From UBA3478 sp038134285 (GTDB lineage: Bacteria; Bacteroidota; Bacteroidia; Flavobacteriales; Flavobacteriaceae): 64,000 nucleotides of DNA. The position numbers were made by a program, and so were the translations under genes. The notes beneath the pieces were generated by a model. That model worked only from the letters and a program-made list of their open reading frames with translations, did no database searches and was not told where the DNA came from. The first letter of the stretch is position 1, and the number at the start of each line of letters is the position of its first letter. Of the stretch, positions 1 to 7,635 are shown piece after piece. The stretch spans positions 56,468-120,467 of the forward strand of contig JAYPUW010000006.1 in NCBI GenBank assembly GCA_038134285.1, given 5' to 3'.

Positions 1-51
1 TGGTATGGGGCAAAACAGGCCGTTGCCAATGCCTTATTTTTTGAGTTTTAG
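1..51 (+). CDS. C-terminal end of an unidentified protein (partial)
   Basis: Frame 1 is open from the window edge to a TAG at 49-51, giving the tail WYGAKQAVANALFFEF. The alternating aromatic residues with a terminal Phe resemble the last strand of an outer-membrane barrel, but 16 residues cannot prove this. The stop overlaps the stop of the convergent DUF5606 gene, as expected for two tightly packed real genes. Chance readthrough is the alternative. Confidence 0.3.
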   Translation, partial: WYGAKQAVANALFFEF

Positions 52-488
52 GCCTCTTCTCCTTTAGCGGCCTCTTCTTTCTTAGTAGTTTCTTTTATGA
101 ACGAAAGAAGCTTTTTGCTTAGAAGTAAGTTGTACCAGCTCAGTACTTTTTTGATATCGCTTGCATAAACGCGGTCTTTATCGTAATTCGGAAGTACCTC
201 GAAAAAGTACGCTTCTAAATCAATTTTTGCTGCCTTTGGTGAGGTCGAGGCTTGCTTTCCGCCCTCTTTGTCGTAAATCAATTTGAACACTTCTAGCAAA
301 GGCATCTCTTTCTCTAGGGTATATACAGCAATCTCGCTCAACATGCTTACCTTGGCACGTAAGGGTACCGTTACACGTTTTTGATCCTGAAGAGATTCTG
401 CGACGAACCCACCTTTTGTTTGCGCTAAAAGTTTAAATAAGCCAGGGTATCCTGCTATAGAAATAATCGTTTCGAGTTCTTTACTCAT
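48..488 (-). CDS. DUF5606 family protein
   Basis: A 146-residue protein of a small family found in Bacteroidota; its biochemical function is unknown. The N-terminus (IISIAGYPGLFKLLAQTKGG, then VAESL and VPL) has the look of the family's SH3-like beta domain. The middle (about 95-115) contains YFEVLPNYDKDRVY-type sequence and the C-terminus is Lys/Glu-rich and probably disordered. No signal peptide or membrane segment is present, so it is probably cytoplasmic. It is last of three genes on this strand, overlapping the deformylase gene by 4 bp, so it is presumably translated with def and ruvX. Confidence 0.8.
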   Translation of the reverse strand: MSKELETIISIAGYPGLFKLLAQTKGGFVAESLQDQKRVTVPLRAKVSMLSEIAVYTLEKEMPLLEVFKLIYDKEGGKQASTSPKAAKIDLEAYFFEVLPNYDKDRVYASDIKKVLSWYNLLLSKKLLSFIKETTKKEEAAKGEEA

Positions 489-1075
489 CGTTTTTTGCTT
501 TTGGTATAAAATTTCATGCGGTAGTCTGAATCTACCATCCCTCTACTAATTTTATCAAGTCGCCCTTTGATTAGTCGCTTCTTTAAGGGTGAAAGTTTGT
601 CTGTGAATAAGACCCCTTCAATATGATCGTATTCGTGCTGAATGATGCGCGCTGCCAATCCCGAAAATTCTTCAACCCTTTCTTTAAAGTTCTCATTTAA
701 ATAACGTAGACGAATTACTGATGGCCGTGTAACATCTTCGCGAATATCAGGAATACTTAAGCATCCTTCTGTAAAAGAAAAATCATCTCCTTCCTCAGCG
801 ATCATCTCGGCATTGATAAACACCTTTTTAAAACTCTTCAGCACAAGTTGGTCACTAGGAGTAGCGTCTTCATCGTCAGCAAATGGGCTTCCGTCAATCA
901 CAAAAAGTCTGATAGACTTGCCAATTTGTGGGGCAGCTAAGCCTACCCCATGAGCATGATACATGGTTTCCCACATCGATTCAATCAATTGTTCTAAGCC
1001 CTCGTAATCCTCTGAAATAGAAAGTGCTTTTCGTTTTAACACTGGATCTCCGTAAGCAACAATAGGAAGTATCAT
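485..1075 (-). CDS. def: Peptide deformylase
   Basis: Removes the formyl group from the N-terminal methionine of new proteins in the cytoplasm. All three family motifs are present: GVGLAAPQIG (about 43-52), EGCLSIP (103-109, metal ligand Cys105) and QHEYDH (146-151, metal ligands His147 and His151 with catalytic Glu148). The length of 196 residues fits bacterial PDF, with an insert around 65-80 seen in Bacteroidota members. It overlaps ruvX upstream and the DUF5606 gene downstream by 4 bp each, so the three are translationally coupled. Identification is secure. Confidence 0.97.
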   Translation of the reverse strand: MILPIVAYGDPVLKRKALSISEDYEGLEQLIESMWETMYHAHGVGLAAPQIGKSIRLFVIDGSPFADDEDATPSDQLVLKSFKKVFINAEMIAEEGDDFSFTEGCLSIPDIREDVTRPSVIRLRYLNENFKERVEEFSGLAARIIQHEYDHIEGVLFTDKLSPLKKRLIKGRLDKISRGMVDSDYRMKFYTKSKKR

Positions 1076-1482
1076 AAGCGGCTATCAAAATAAGATTGAA
1101 GAATTAAGGTGGCACTCACCTCATCAATTACTGAACGGTTTTGACGGACCGATTTACGAGCGTTCATATCCACTAAAGCCTTAGATGCCATTTTTGAAGT
1201 AAAACGCTCATCCTGCCATACAATCGAAAGATTCAGGGCATTGACTATCTCTTGAACTTTCTTTTCAATAAACTCCATCGATTCAGAGGGTTTACCATTC
1301 ATTTGAAGTGGTTTACCCACTACAAGAACCTCAATGGGCTCTTCGTTATGGAGTTGCGTCAAGGTTGAAAGAAGTTGCTTAGTTTCAACGGCAGAATAGC
1401 CTGAGGCGATTCCCAGGGAATTGTATCCCGAAGAAATTCCTGTGCGCTTTGTTCCAACATCAAGTCCAACAACTCGTTCCAA
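1072..1482 (-). CDS. ruvX: Putative Holliday junction resolvase RuvX/YqgF
   Basis: RNase H-fold nuclease of the YqgF family, linked in other bacteria to Holliday-junction resolution and to 16S rRNA 5' processing. The N-terminal VGLDVGTKRTGIS (5-17, acidic Asp8) is the first catalytic strand, and WQDERFTS (about 89-96) supplies the second acidic region. The Asp in SVIDEVSA near the C-terminus completes the active site. At 136 residues it has the usual size. It heads the ruvX-def-DUF5606 unit and is divergent from dapD. Confidence 0.93.
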   Translation of the reverse strand: MERVVGLDVGTKRTGISSGYNSLGIASGYSAVETKQLLSTLTQLHNEEPIEVLVVGKPLQMNGKPSESMEFIEKKVQEIVNALNLSIVWQDERFTSKMASKALVDMNARKSVRQNRSVIDEVSATLILQSYFDSRL

Positions 1483-1542
1483 GAGGCATTATTTTGCCAC
1501 AAAAATAGGTCAATTTGAACTGTCACAAACTCAGGGTCAATG

Positions 1543-1550
1543 TATCTTTG
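1543..1550 (+). promoter_or_regulatory. Bacteroidota -7 box for dapD
   Basis: TATCTTTG is a perfect match to the Bacteroidota sigma-A -7 consensus TAnnTTTG and lies 16 bp before the dapD ATG. A TTTG at 1514-1517 could be the -33 element although the spacer (25 bp) is long. Confidence 0.65.
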
Positions 1551-1566
1551 CAAAAAATAGAAGTCA

Positions 1567-2385
1567 ATGCAAGCGCTAAGAAAAAGAATAGAAGATGCCT
1601 GGGAAAATCGTGAACTCTTAAATGAAAAAGACTATCAAGATTCCATTCGTGAGGTCATTGACCTTTTAGATGGTGGCTCATTGCGCTGTGCCGCTCCTAA
1701 CGATAGCGGAGAGTGGATTGCAAATGAATGGGTGAAAAAAGCAGTAGTCCTCTATTTTCCGATCCAAAAAATGGAGACCCTAGAGGCCGGCATTTTTGAA
1801 TATCACGATAAAATTCCTCTGAAGAGAAATTATGCTGAAAAAGGGGTTCGAGTAGTACCGAATGCCGTGGTAAGGCACGGGGCTTACGTTTCGAATGGCA
1901 CGATATTGATGCCCAGTTATGTGAATATAGGTGCCTATGTAGACGAAGGTACTATGGTTGATACTTGGGCAACGGTTGGGAGCTGTGCTCAGATCGGAAA
2001 GAATGTACACCTTTCAGGTGGTGTTGGCATCGGAGGCGTTCTAGAACCGCTTCAGGCTACCCCAGTGATTATAGAAGACAATGCATTTTTAGGGTCCAGA
2101 AGTATTGTCGTTGAGGGCGTTCGTGTAGGTAAAGAAGCAGTACTAGGTGCAAATGTGGTGCTCACAGCATCTACAAAAATCATCGATGTCACTCAAGATG
2201 AGCCCGTCTACTATCAAGGTGAGGTACCTGCTCGAAAAGTGGTTATTCCTGGCACCTATACTAAAGAGTTTAACGCCGGATCGTATGGAGTTTCATGCGC
2301 ACTGATCATCGGAGAACGCAAAGAGAGCACTGATAAAAAAACTTCGTTGAACGACGCGTTGAGAACCTATGGTGTTTCAGTCTAA
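1567..2385 (+). CDS. dapD: 2,3,4,5-tetrahydropyridine-2,6-dicarboxylate N-succinyltransferase
   Basis: Transfers succinyl from succinyl-CoA to tetrahydrodipicolinate in the succinylase branch of diaminopimelate/lysine synthesis. The 272 residues fit the family (E. coli 274). The N-terminal helical part is followed from about residue 90 to 205 by a left-handed beta helix of hexapeptide repeats (VGSCAQIGKNVHLSGGVGIG, then IIEDNAFLGSRS). The GGVLEP segment is typical of DapD. It starts just after a strong promoter box. lysA, the last enzyme of the pathway, lies 9 kb further on, so the genes are not one operon. Confidence 0.97.
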   Translation: MQALRKRIEDAWENRELLNEKDYQDSIREVIDLLDGGSLRCAAPNDSGEWIANEWVKKAVVLYFPIQKMETLEAGIFEYHDKIPLKRNYAEKGVRVVPNAVVRHGAYVSNGTILMPSYVNIGAYVDEGTMVDTWATVGSCAQIGKNVHLSGGVGIGGVLEPLQATPVIIEDNAFLGSRSIVVEGVRVGKEAVLGANVVLTASTKIIDVTQDEPVYYQGEVPARKVVIPGTYTKEFNAGSYGVSCALIIGERKESTDKKTSLNDALRTYGVSV

Positions 2386-2428
2386 AACCGCATAAAACAC
2401 TACCTTTACCGGACTCTTAGGACGAATA

Positions 2429-3871
2429 ATGCCTTCACATCGTATCGAAAAGCTTCCTAAAGCACTAGAGCAACCCATATTTGCAAAAATTGGTCAGATT
2501 GCTGATGCATTAAATCTTGAATGCTATGTAATTGGTGGCTATGTTCGAGATCACCTGCTCGGGCGTCCTTTCAAATTTGATATAGATATTGTCACCCTCG
2601 GCAATGCCATTGATTTAGCGGAAGCCCTTAGTCAGTCTCTAGAAGGAAATCCAAAAGTGTCGATTTTTAAAACCTTCGGTACAGCGATGCTGAAGCACAA
2701 TGATCTTGAGCTAGAGTTTGTTGGTGCACGAAAAGAAAGCTACCAGTCAGATTCTAGAAAGCCGATCGTCACAGACGGTACACTTGAGGACGATCAAAAT
2801 CGAAGAGATTTTACCATTAACGCTATGGCCATCTGTTTGAATACTGGCCGTTTTGGCGAGTTCTTAGATCCATTTAATGGTATTGAACATCTTAATGAAA
2901 AACGAATCGTTACCCCATTAGAGCCTGAGATTACCTTCAGCGACGATCCTTTAAGAATGCTAAGAGCCATTCGTTTTGCAGCGCAATTGAACTTTGAAAT
3001 CGATCCGATTACCCTAAAGGCGATTGAGGCTCAAAAAGAGCGCATTACTATTGTATCCAAAGAGCGTGTCGTTACAGAGCTTCACAAAATACTGGCAACA
3101 GAAAAACCTTCTATAGGTTTCGGCTTACTAGAGAATTCAAAACTTCTACCCCTTATACTACCTGAACTGAGTGCCTTAAAAGGCATCGATGAAATTGAAG
3201 GGATGACCCATAAAGACAATTTCTGGCATACCTTAGAAGTGGTCGACAACCTGGCATCAGTTAGCGACAACCTCTGGTTGAGATGGGCGGCCCTTTTACA
3301 CGATATAGGCAAGGCGCCCACCAAGCGTTTTGACGAGAAGAATGGATTTAGTTTTCACGGTCACGAATTCGTCGGCTCAAAAATGGTCTACAAACTATTC
3401 AAACGTTTGAAAATGCCGCTAAACGATTCGATGAAATTTGTTCAAAAGATGGTGCTCATGAGCTCTAGACCCATTATCATCTCTGAACAGTTTGTAACCG
3501 ATTCTGCAGTAAGAAGACTTGTTTTTGACGCAGGAGATCACATAGAAAGTCTCATGATGCTTTGCGAGGCAGACATTACCACCAAGAATCCGAGAAAACA
3601 AAAGCGCTATAAGGAGAATTTTCAAAGGGTGCGGGCAAAAATTCAGGAGGTAGAGGATCGTGATCGCATCCGTAATTTTCAACCTCCAGTGGATGGAGCA
3701 GAAATTATGGAAGTCTTCGATCTCCAGCCCGGAATAGAGATTGGCATCCTCAAAGAAGCCATTAAAGAGGCTATTCTTGAGGGTGAGATTTCAAACGATT
3801 ATGAAGAAGCCAAAGCCTTTATGTTCGAGAAAGCCAAGAGCATGGGACTAAAGCCAAAGCAAGATGTATAG
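2429..3871 (+). CDS. CCA tRNA nucleotidyltransferase / poly(A) polymerase family, HD domain
   Basis: Class II nucleotidyltransferase that adds or repairs the CCA end of tRNAs (needed here: the tRNA genes in this window do not encode CCA). The catalytic motif is VIGGYVRDHLLG followed by KFDIDIV (about 34-56, with Asp51 and Asp53 as metal ligands). RRDFTINAMA (about 124-133) and the NDDP-like FSDDPLRMLRAIRFA are family blocks. An HD phosphohydrolase domain follows (WAALLHDIGKAP, about 287-298). The length of 480 residues matches the HD-containing bacterial type. The gene overlaps the heme A synthase gene by 8 bp. Poly(A) polymerase activity cannot be excluded by sequence. Confidence 0.9.
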   Translation: MPSHRIEKLPKALEQPIFAKIGQIADALNLECYVIGGYVRDHLLGRPFKFDIDIVTLGNAIDLAEALSQSLEGNPKVSIFKTFGTAMLKHNDLELEFVGARKESYQSDSRKPIVTDGTLEDDQNRRDFTINAMAICLNTGRFGEFLDPFNGIEHLNEKRIVTPLEPEITFSDDPLRMLRAIRFAAQLNFEIDPITLKAIEAQKERITIVSKERVVTELHKILATEKPSIGFGLLENSKLLPLILPELSALKGIDEIEGMTHKDNFWHTLEVVDNLASVSDNLWLRWAALLHDIGKAPTKRFDEKNGFSFHGHEFVGSKMVYKLFKRLKMPLNDSMKFVQKMVLMSSRPIIISEQFVTDSAVRRLVFDAGDHIESLMMLCEADITTKNPRKQKRYKENFQRVRAKIQEVEDRDRIRNFQPPVDGAEIMEVFDLQPGIEIGILKEAIKEAILEGEISNDYEEAKAFMFEKAKSMGLKPKQDV

Positions 3872-4889
3872 AACCCGCTTTTTACTTCACGCCACCTTGA
3901 CAGTAATCTATCTGGTCATTATTGCCGGAGCTGTGGTGCGTATGACCGGCAGTGGAATGGGTTGCCCAGATTGGCCAAAGTGTTTCGGATATTATATACC
4001 TCCTACAGAGGCTGATGCCCTTGAATGGAAGCCAGATCAACCTTATCAAAAAGGCCAAGTCATCATTAAAGAAGAAAAACTTGAAGTTGCCCAACGGGAT
4101 TTTACCTCTACAGAGCTATATAATCCATCAAACTGGGAAGTTTACACCAAGCACGACTATGCCCTATTCAACCCTTGGCATACCTGGATTGAATACATCA
4201 ACCGCTTATTAGGCGCCATAGCCGGTTTATTCACCCTGGCACTATTCATCAGCACCCTATTTGAGCCTAAAAAGAATAAAAAACACATTGTGATCGCGGG
4301 ATTAGTTTTATTCGGTATCCTCTTTCAGGCCTGGTTAGGTGCTACAGTAGTGTATTCTGTACTTAACCCCCTAAAGATCACCCTTCACATGCTCATGGCA
4401 CTGGTACTTGTGGCCTTGCTCTTTTACCTTAAATCACAGATCGATCCAGAACAGCGTCAGCCCAATGAATTAAAGGGCCATAAACCATTGTTGGTTGTTG
4501 CCCTTTCTTTGACACTCATTCAGGTTCTTTTCGGCGCCCAGGTGCGACAAAGTGTCGACCATTTTATAGACAATGAAAACCCTATAGCCACTTGGGTTCA
4601 AAATGCTCCAGTTCTTTTCTATGTGCATCGCTCATTCTCTATAATCGTACTTGTAGTGAATGGGCTGCTTTTTTATCGCTTGAAAAGAACATCCCCTTTA
4701 TATTTCAGCTATTACCAATTGGTTTTAGGTCTAATCCTAATTGAGTTCGGCACAGGTATCGCAATGACTTATTTCGAGTTTCCGTTTTCATCTCAACCTT
4801 TGCATTTAGTAATCGCTTCGCTATTATTTGGGGTTCAAGCCTATTTAGTGATGAAAACTAGTAGTAGATTAGCGCCCTCTAATTCCTAA
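3864..4889 (+). CDS. ctaA: Heme A synthase, COX15/CtaA family
   Basis: Integral membrane enzyme that oxidises the C8 methyl of heme O to make heme A for aa3-type cytochrome oxidase. The N-terminus shows the family signature GAVVRMTGSGMGCPDWPKC (about 22-40). A soluble insert (about 45-95) precedes HTWIEYINRLLGA, whose His and Glu belong to the heme-binding set. Further helices include VHRSFSI and LHLVIASLLFG with the second His pair. About eight membrane helices in 341 residues fit the family. It starts inside the end of the tRNA nucleotidyltransferase gene, so the two are co-transcribed. Confidence 0.92.
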   Translation: MYRTRFLLHATLTVIYLVIIAGAVVRMTGSGMGCPDWPKCFGYYIPPTEADALEWKPDQPYQKGQVIIKEEKLEVAQRDFTSTELYNPSNWEVYTKHDYALFNPWHTWIEYINRLLGAIAGLFTLALFISTLFEPKKNKKHIVIAGLVLFGILFQAWLGATVVYSVLNPLKITLHMLMALVLVALLFYLKSQIDPEQRQPNELKGHKPLLVVALSLTLIQVLFGAQVRQSVDHFIDNENPIATWVQNAPVLFYVHRSFSIIVLVVNGLLFYRLKRTSPLYFSYYQLVLGLILIEFGTGIAMTYFEFPFSSQPLHLVIASLLFGVQAYLVMKTSSRLAPSNS

Positions 4890-4894
4890 AACTT

Positions 4895-5449
4895 ATGTTA
4901 TATAAAATTCGAGTCATCTTAGATGCAGAAGAGGATATTTTTCGTGATTTGGCGGTATCCGATCGCATTAGCTTAGAGGATTTTCATATTGCCATTGCAC
5001 AATCTTTCGGATTTGATCTTAGTGAAATGGGCACCTTTTTCGCCACAAATGAAGAATGGGTTCAAGGAGTTGAATATCCGATTGTAGACATGGGCTTTGA
5101 AGATGATACCGTAATCATGCGAGATACTCCTTTAGGAACCTTATTAAATCAAGAGAGCCCTAGGCTCATTTACGTATATGACCTCTTAAACATGTGGAGC
5201 TTTTTTGTGGAGTTGGCAAAAATCGAAGATCGTGAGCCCACTGAAACCACAGAGCTGCTATTTAGTTTCGGCACCCTTCCAGATCAGGCTCCTGATAAAA
5301 GCTTTAATTCAGAGCGATCTTCTTCAATGGATACAGACGATGACCTCTATTCAAGTGAAGAATGGAATGACGATGAATTCGAAAATGAATTCGGAGATGA
5401 CTATAGCGACGACTTCGGATCTATGGACGACTACAGCGAAGATTATTAA
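4895..5449 (+). CDS. Plasmid pRiA4b ORF-3-like (IS1096 TnpR-like) family protein
   Basis: The first 130 residues match the pRiA4b ORF-3-like family: an N-terminal strand (MLYKIRVILD), a helix FHIAIAQSFGFD, then MGTFFATNEEWVQG, and a conserved YVYDLLNMWSFFVEL segment. Function is unknown. Despite the family name it is a common chromosomal gene in Bacteroidota and is not evidence of a transposon. The last 40 residues are almost entirely Asp, Glu, Ser and Tyr, a strongly acidic and probably disordered tail. It follows ctaA by 5 bp. Confidence 0.8.
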   Translation: MLYKIRVILDAEEDIFRDLAVSDRISLEDFHIAIAQSFGFDLSEMGTFFATNEEWVQGVEYPIVDMGFEDDTVIMRDTPLGTLLNQESPRLIYVYDLLNMWSFFVELAKIEDREPTETTELLFSFGTLPDQAPDKSFNSERSSSMDTDDDLYSSEEWNDDEFENEFGDDYSDDFGSMDDYSEDY

Positions 5450-5463
5450 ACCTAACACCCTCT

Positions 5464-6523
5464 ATTTTTAACGTTTACAACGCACAGATCGATGCGATTT
5501 CTTTGCATAGCGTTGGCAATAAAAGCCTTAATGAACCCCTTCATCTTTCTAAAGATCACCTTCAATTGGATGACGAAATCGGTGTACTGCTAAAGCAATA
5601 CTTTTTCTCACCCTTTAATCAGAAGGAAGTGAATTTATTACTGCTTCTCTCATGAGGTAAACCTAGAGTACCATCCTGTATATCAGGCTGTACAGCGCAT
5701 TTTTGAAAATCCAAAAGAGCTGCACGAGCAGAGTAAAGATATTGCAGCTCACCTTTACGAACAATCTAGGCATGCACACATCAATATCGGAGAACTTTAT
5801 GTAGCCCATTTTAGTAAGGTAAGACTAGACAATGAAAAAATCGATGCGATTGGGATTTTTAAGAGTGAAGTCAAACAAGACTTCTTTGAATTCAGCTGGG
5901 AGAACGAGAATCTCAATATACATTTGCGCAGAGGAATCTCTACCCAAAAGCTCGACAAAGGATGTCTCATCTTCAATACTCTAGCTGAAAAGGGATATAA
6001 AGTACTCACGGTAGATCGCAATCGTTATGATGCTAAATATTGGCAAAAGGCTTTCTTGTCTATCACTCCACTTACCGGTGAAGTCTATTTCACTAAGAAC
6101 TATCTTAAACTCTTCAAAAACTTCGCAAAAGATGTGATTCTTGAGGCAGAAGACAAGCAAAAAGAAGTACTATTTATGAATCGTGCGATGAATCACTTTG
6201 CTTCTCGCGATATATTTGAAGAAACCCATTTTCTCAACGATTTAATCGAAAATCCTGCCCTTATTCCGGAGTTCAAGCACTACAAGACTGAACGTGGTCC
6301 TAAATATAGCATAGAAGATGTTTCTTCATTTGGTATAGCCAATCATGCGGTAAGCGAGGCAAGAAGAAAATTTAAAAATCAAATTCACCTCGACACCATC
6401 ATTCATATTAAACTCGATTTCATTAACCCAGAATCGGCAGAGAAGTTTGTTGAAAAAGGATGGGACGAAGAGCGTAAGATGTACTATTATCTCTTGTATT
6501 TCAATAAGGAAAATAAGAGTTAA
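5464..6523 (+). pseudogene. Frameshifted nucleoid-associated protein (NdpA/YejK-like)
   Basis: Two adjacent reading frames together encode a protein resembling the 37-kDa nucleoid-associated family. Frame 1 from about 5464 gives FNVYNAQIDAISLHSVGNKS and continues to a TGA at 5653-5655. The family sequence resumes in frame 2 from about 5636 (CFSHEVNLEYHP) and runs unbroken to 6523 through LDKGCLIFNTLAEKGYKVLT. The switch lies near 5633-5640, where one extra base or two missing bases would restore the frame. No ATG/GTG/TTG precedes frame 1 in frame; only an ATT at 5464 sits where the start should be. It is either a true pseudogene, a sequencing error, or programmed frameshifting with a rare start. 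A shortened protein from TTG 5924 is conceivable. Confidence 0.75.
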
Positions 6524-7581
6524 AGTGCTGTAAGATCTCTATAGTTTCTGATGACAAAAAGTAAGGCCAGTTCTAGGATCACACCCATCGAAGGTGCCGA
6601 CTCAAAACGCGGATCACCGGTATAGTGACTAATCTGTTTTCCGAGGGTTTTAATGTGTTCTGAGGTCGACAATACATCTGCTTTTGCCGATTCTATAAGG
6701 CGGCGAAGTTGAGCTTCGGCGCCCAAGGCACGCTTCGCTAATGAAGACCGCTCTTCGCGCTTGTATTGAAAGACCGACTCTTTTTTAAGATGCTGTTTAA
6801 TCAGATCGATCATTCCTTGATTTTCAGGAAAAAACTGAGGGCGATAAACCTTTAAATCACCCTCGTAGTTCTGCTGATCGAAATCGATGGCCCTAATCTT
6901 ATGAATAACGCTATCAAAATCGTGGACCGGAATAACCACATAGTTATATGCGCGCATATCCCCTAGAAGACGAATCATAGAGCGCTCATTGAATTTTACA
7001 AACTCTTTGGCGAGTTGTGCGCGTTGACGCTCACTGCAATGAGGTAGGTATTCTTGAATGAAAACATCTCCAGGAATTCCGGCTATGTGCTCTTCAATAA
7101 GCGTATCGTTAGAAACCAGAAAGTTCAAATTGTAGGGCGAAAGTAGGTGCTCTAATTCTAGCCCGTATATGCGAGAAGCATCACTCCTTTTGACGTAGAA
7201 ATAAGTGTAGTTATCATTCATTACATTCCGAATCTTGATTCGAAAGGGCTTCGAATTTCCGAAAGTGCAATAATCAATGGCGTCTACCGAAAGGTCTTCG
7301 ATAATAGCATCACTTCCGTCAGAATGTAGAATAGAATAAATCATCTTGAGCGACAGGTCGATCTCCTTTCGTTCTTCTTCAGAATAATACACCCGTACCC
7401 ACAGGGTATCCTCTTCATGCTGATTCAAAACAGCCACAGATCCTGTGAAGCGCATCAAATCATCGTAATGTACAGGCACTTCTATACTGCGTTTATAACG
7501 ATCTAAATAGCGTTGCAGCGTATCCGAAATTGGATAACTGGGCTTTTTGAATACCATTTGAGGAGCTTCGCTCATAGGCAT
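6520..7581 (-). CDS. Uncharacterised protein with possible kinase-like (APH-type) catalytic motifs
   Basis: A cytoplasmic protein of about 353 residues that I do not recognise by name. The start was set at the ATG at 7581 (MPMSEAPQ) because the longer reading frame would run deep into uvrB; ATG 7575 is also possible. The region LGDMRAYNYVV (near residue 219) followed about 15 residues later by IDFDQQNY resembles the catalytic loop and metal-binding DFD of aminoglycoside-phosphotransferase/protein-kinase folds. The usual catalytic His is a Leu here (LGD). The C-terminus (about 290-350) is helical. It is divergent from uvrB. The kinase-like assignment is inference from two motifs only. Confidence 0.6.
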   Translation of the reverse strand: MPMSEAPQMVFKKPSYPISDTLQRYLDRYKRSIEVPVHYDDLMRFTGSVAVLNQHEEDTLWVRVYYSEEERKEIDLSLKMIYSILHSDGSDAIIEDLSVDAIDYCTFGNSKPFRIKIRNVMNDNYTYFYVKRSDASRIYGLELEHLLSPYNLNFLVSNDTLIEEHIAGIPGDVFIQEYLPHCSERQRAQLAKEFVKFNERSMIRLLGDMRAYNYVVIPVHDFDSVIHKIRAIDFDQQNYEGDLKVYRPQFFPENQGMIDLIKQHLKKESVFQYKREERSSLAKRALGAEAQLRRLIESAKADVLSTSEHIKTLGKQISHYTGDPRFESAPSMGVILELALLFVIRNYRDLTAL

Positions 7582-7635
7582 AAGATACTTTGTTTTATAA
7601 AAATGATTGCCGCAGAGGATTGCTATTTTTACAGA

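Noticed and set aside
1359..1553. Minus-strand frame overlapping ruvX
   Set aside because: It lies out of frame over the first third of ruvX and the promoter region of dapD and shows no protein-like pattern.
4895..5449. IS1096 TnpR-like name suggests a transposon
   Set aside because: No transposase, inverted repeats or target duplication is near. The family is widespread in chromosomes and the gene sits in normal order after ctaA.
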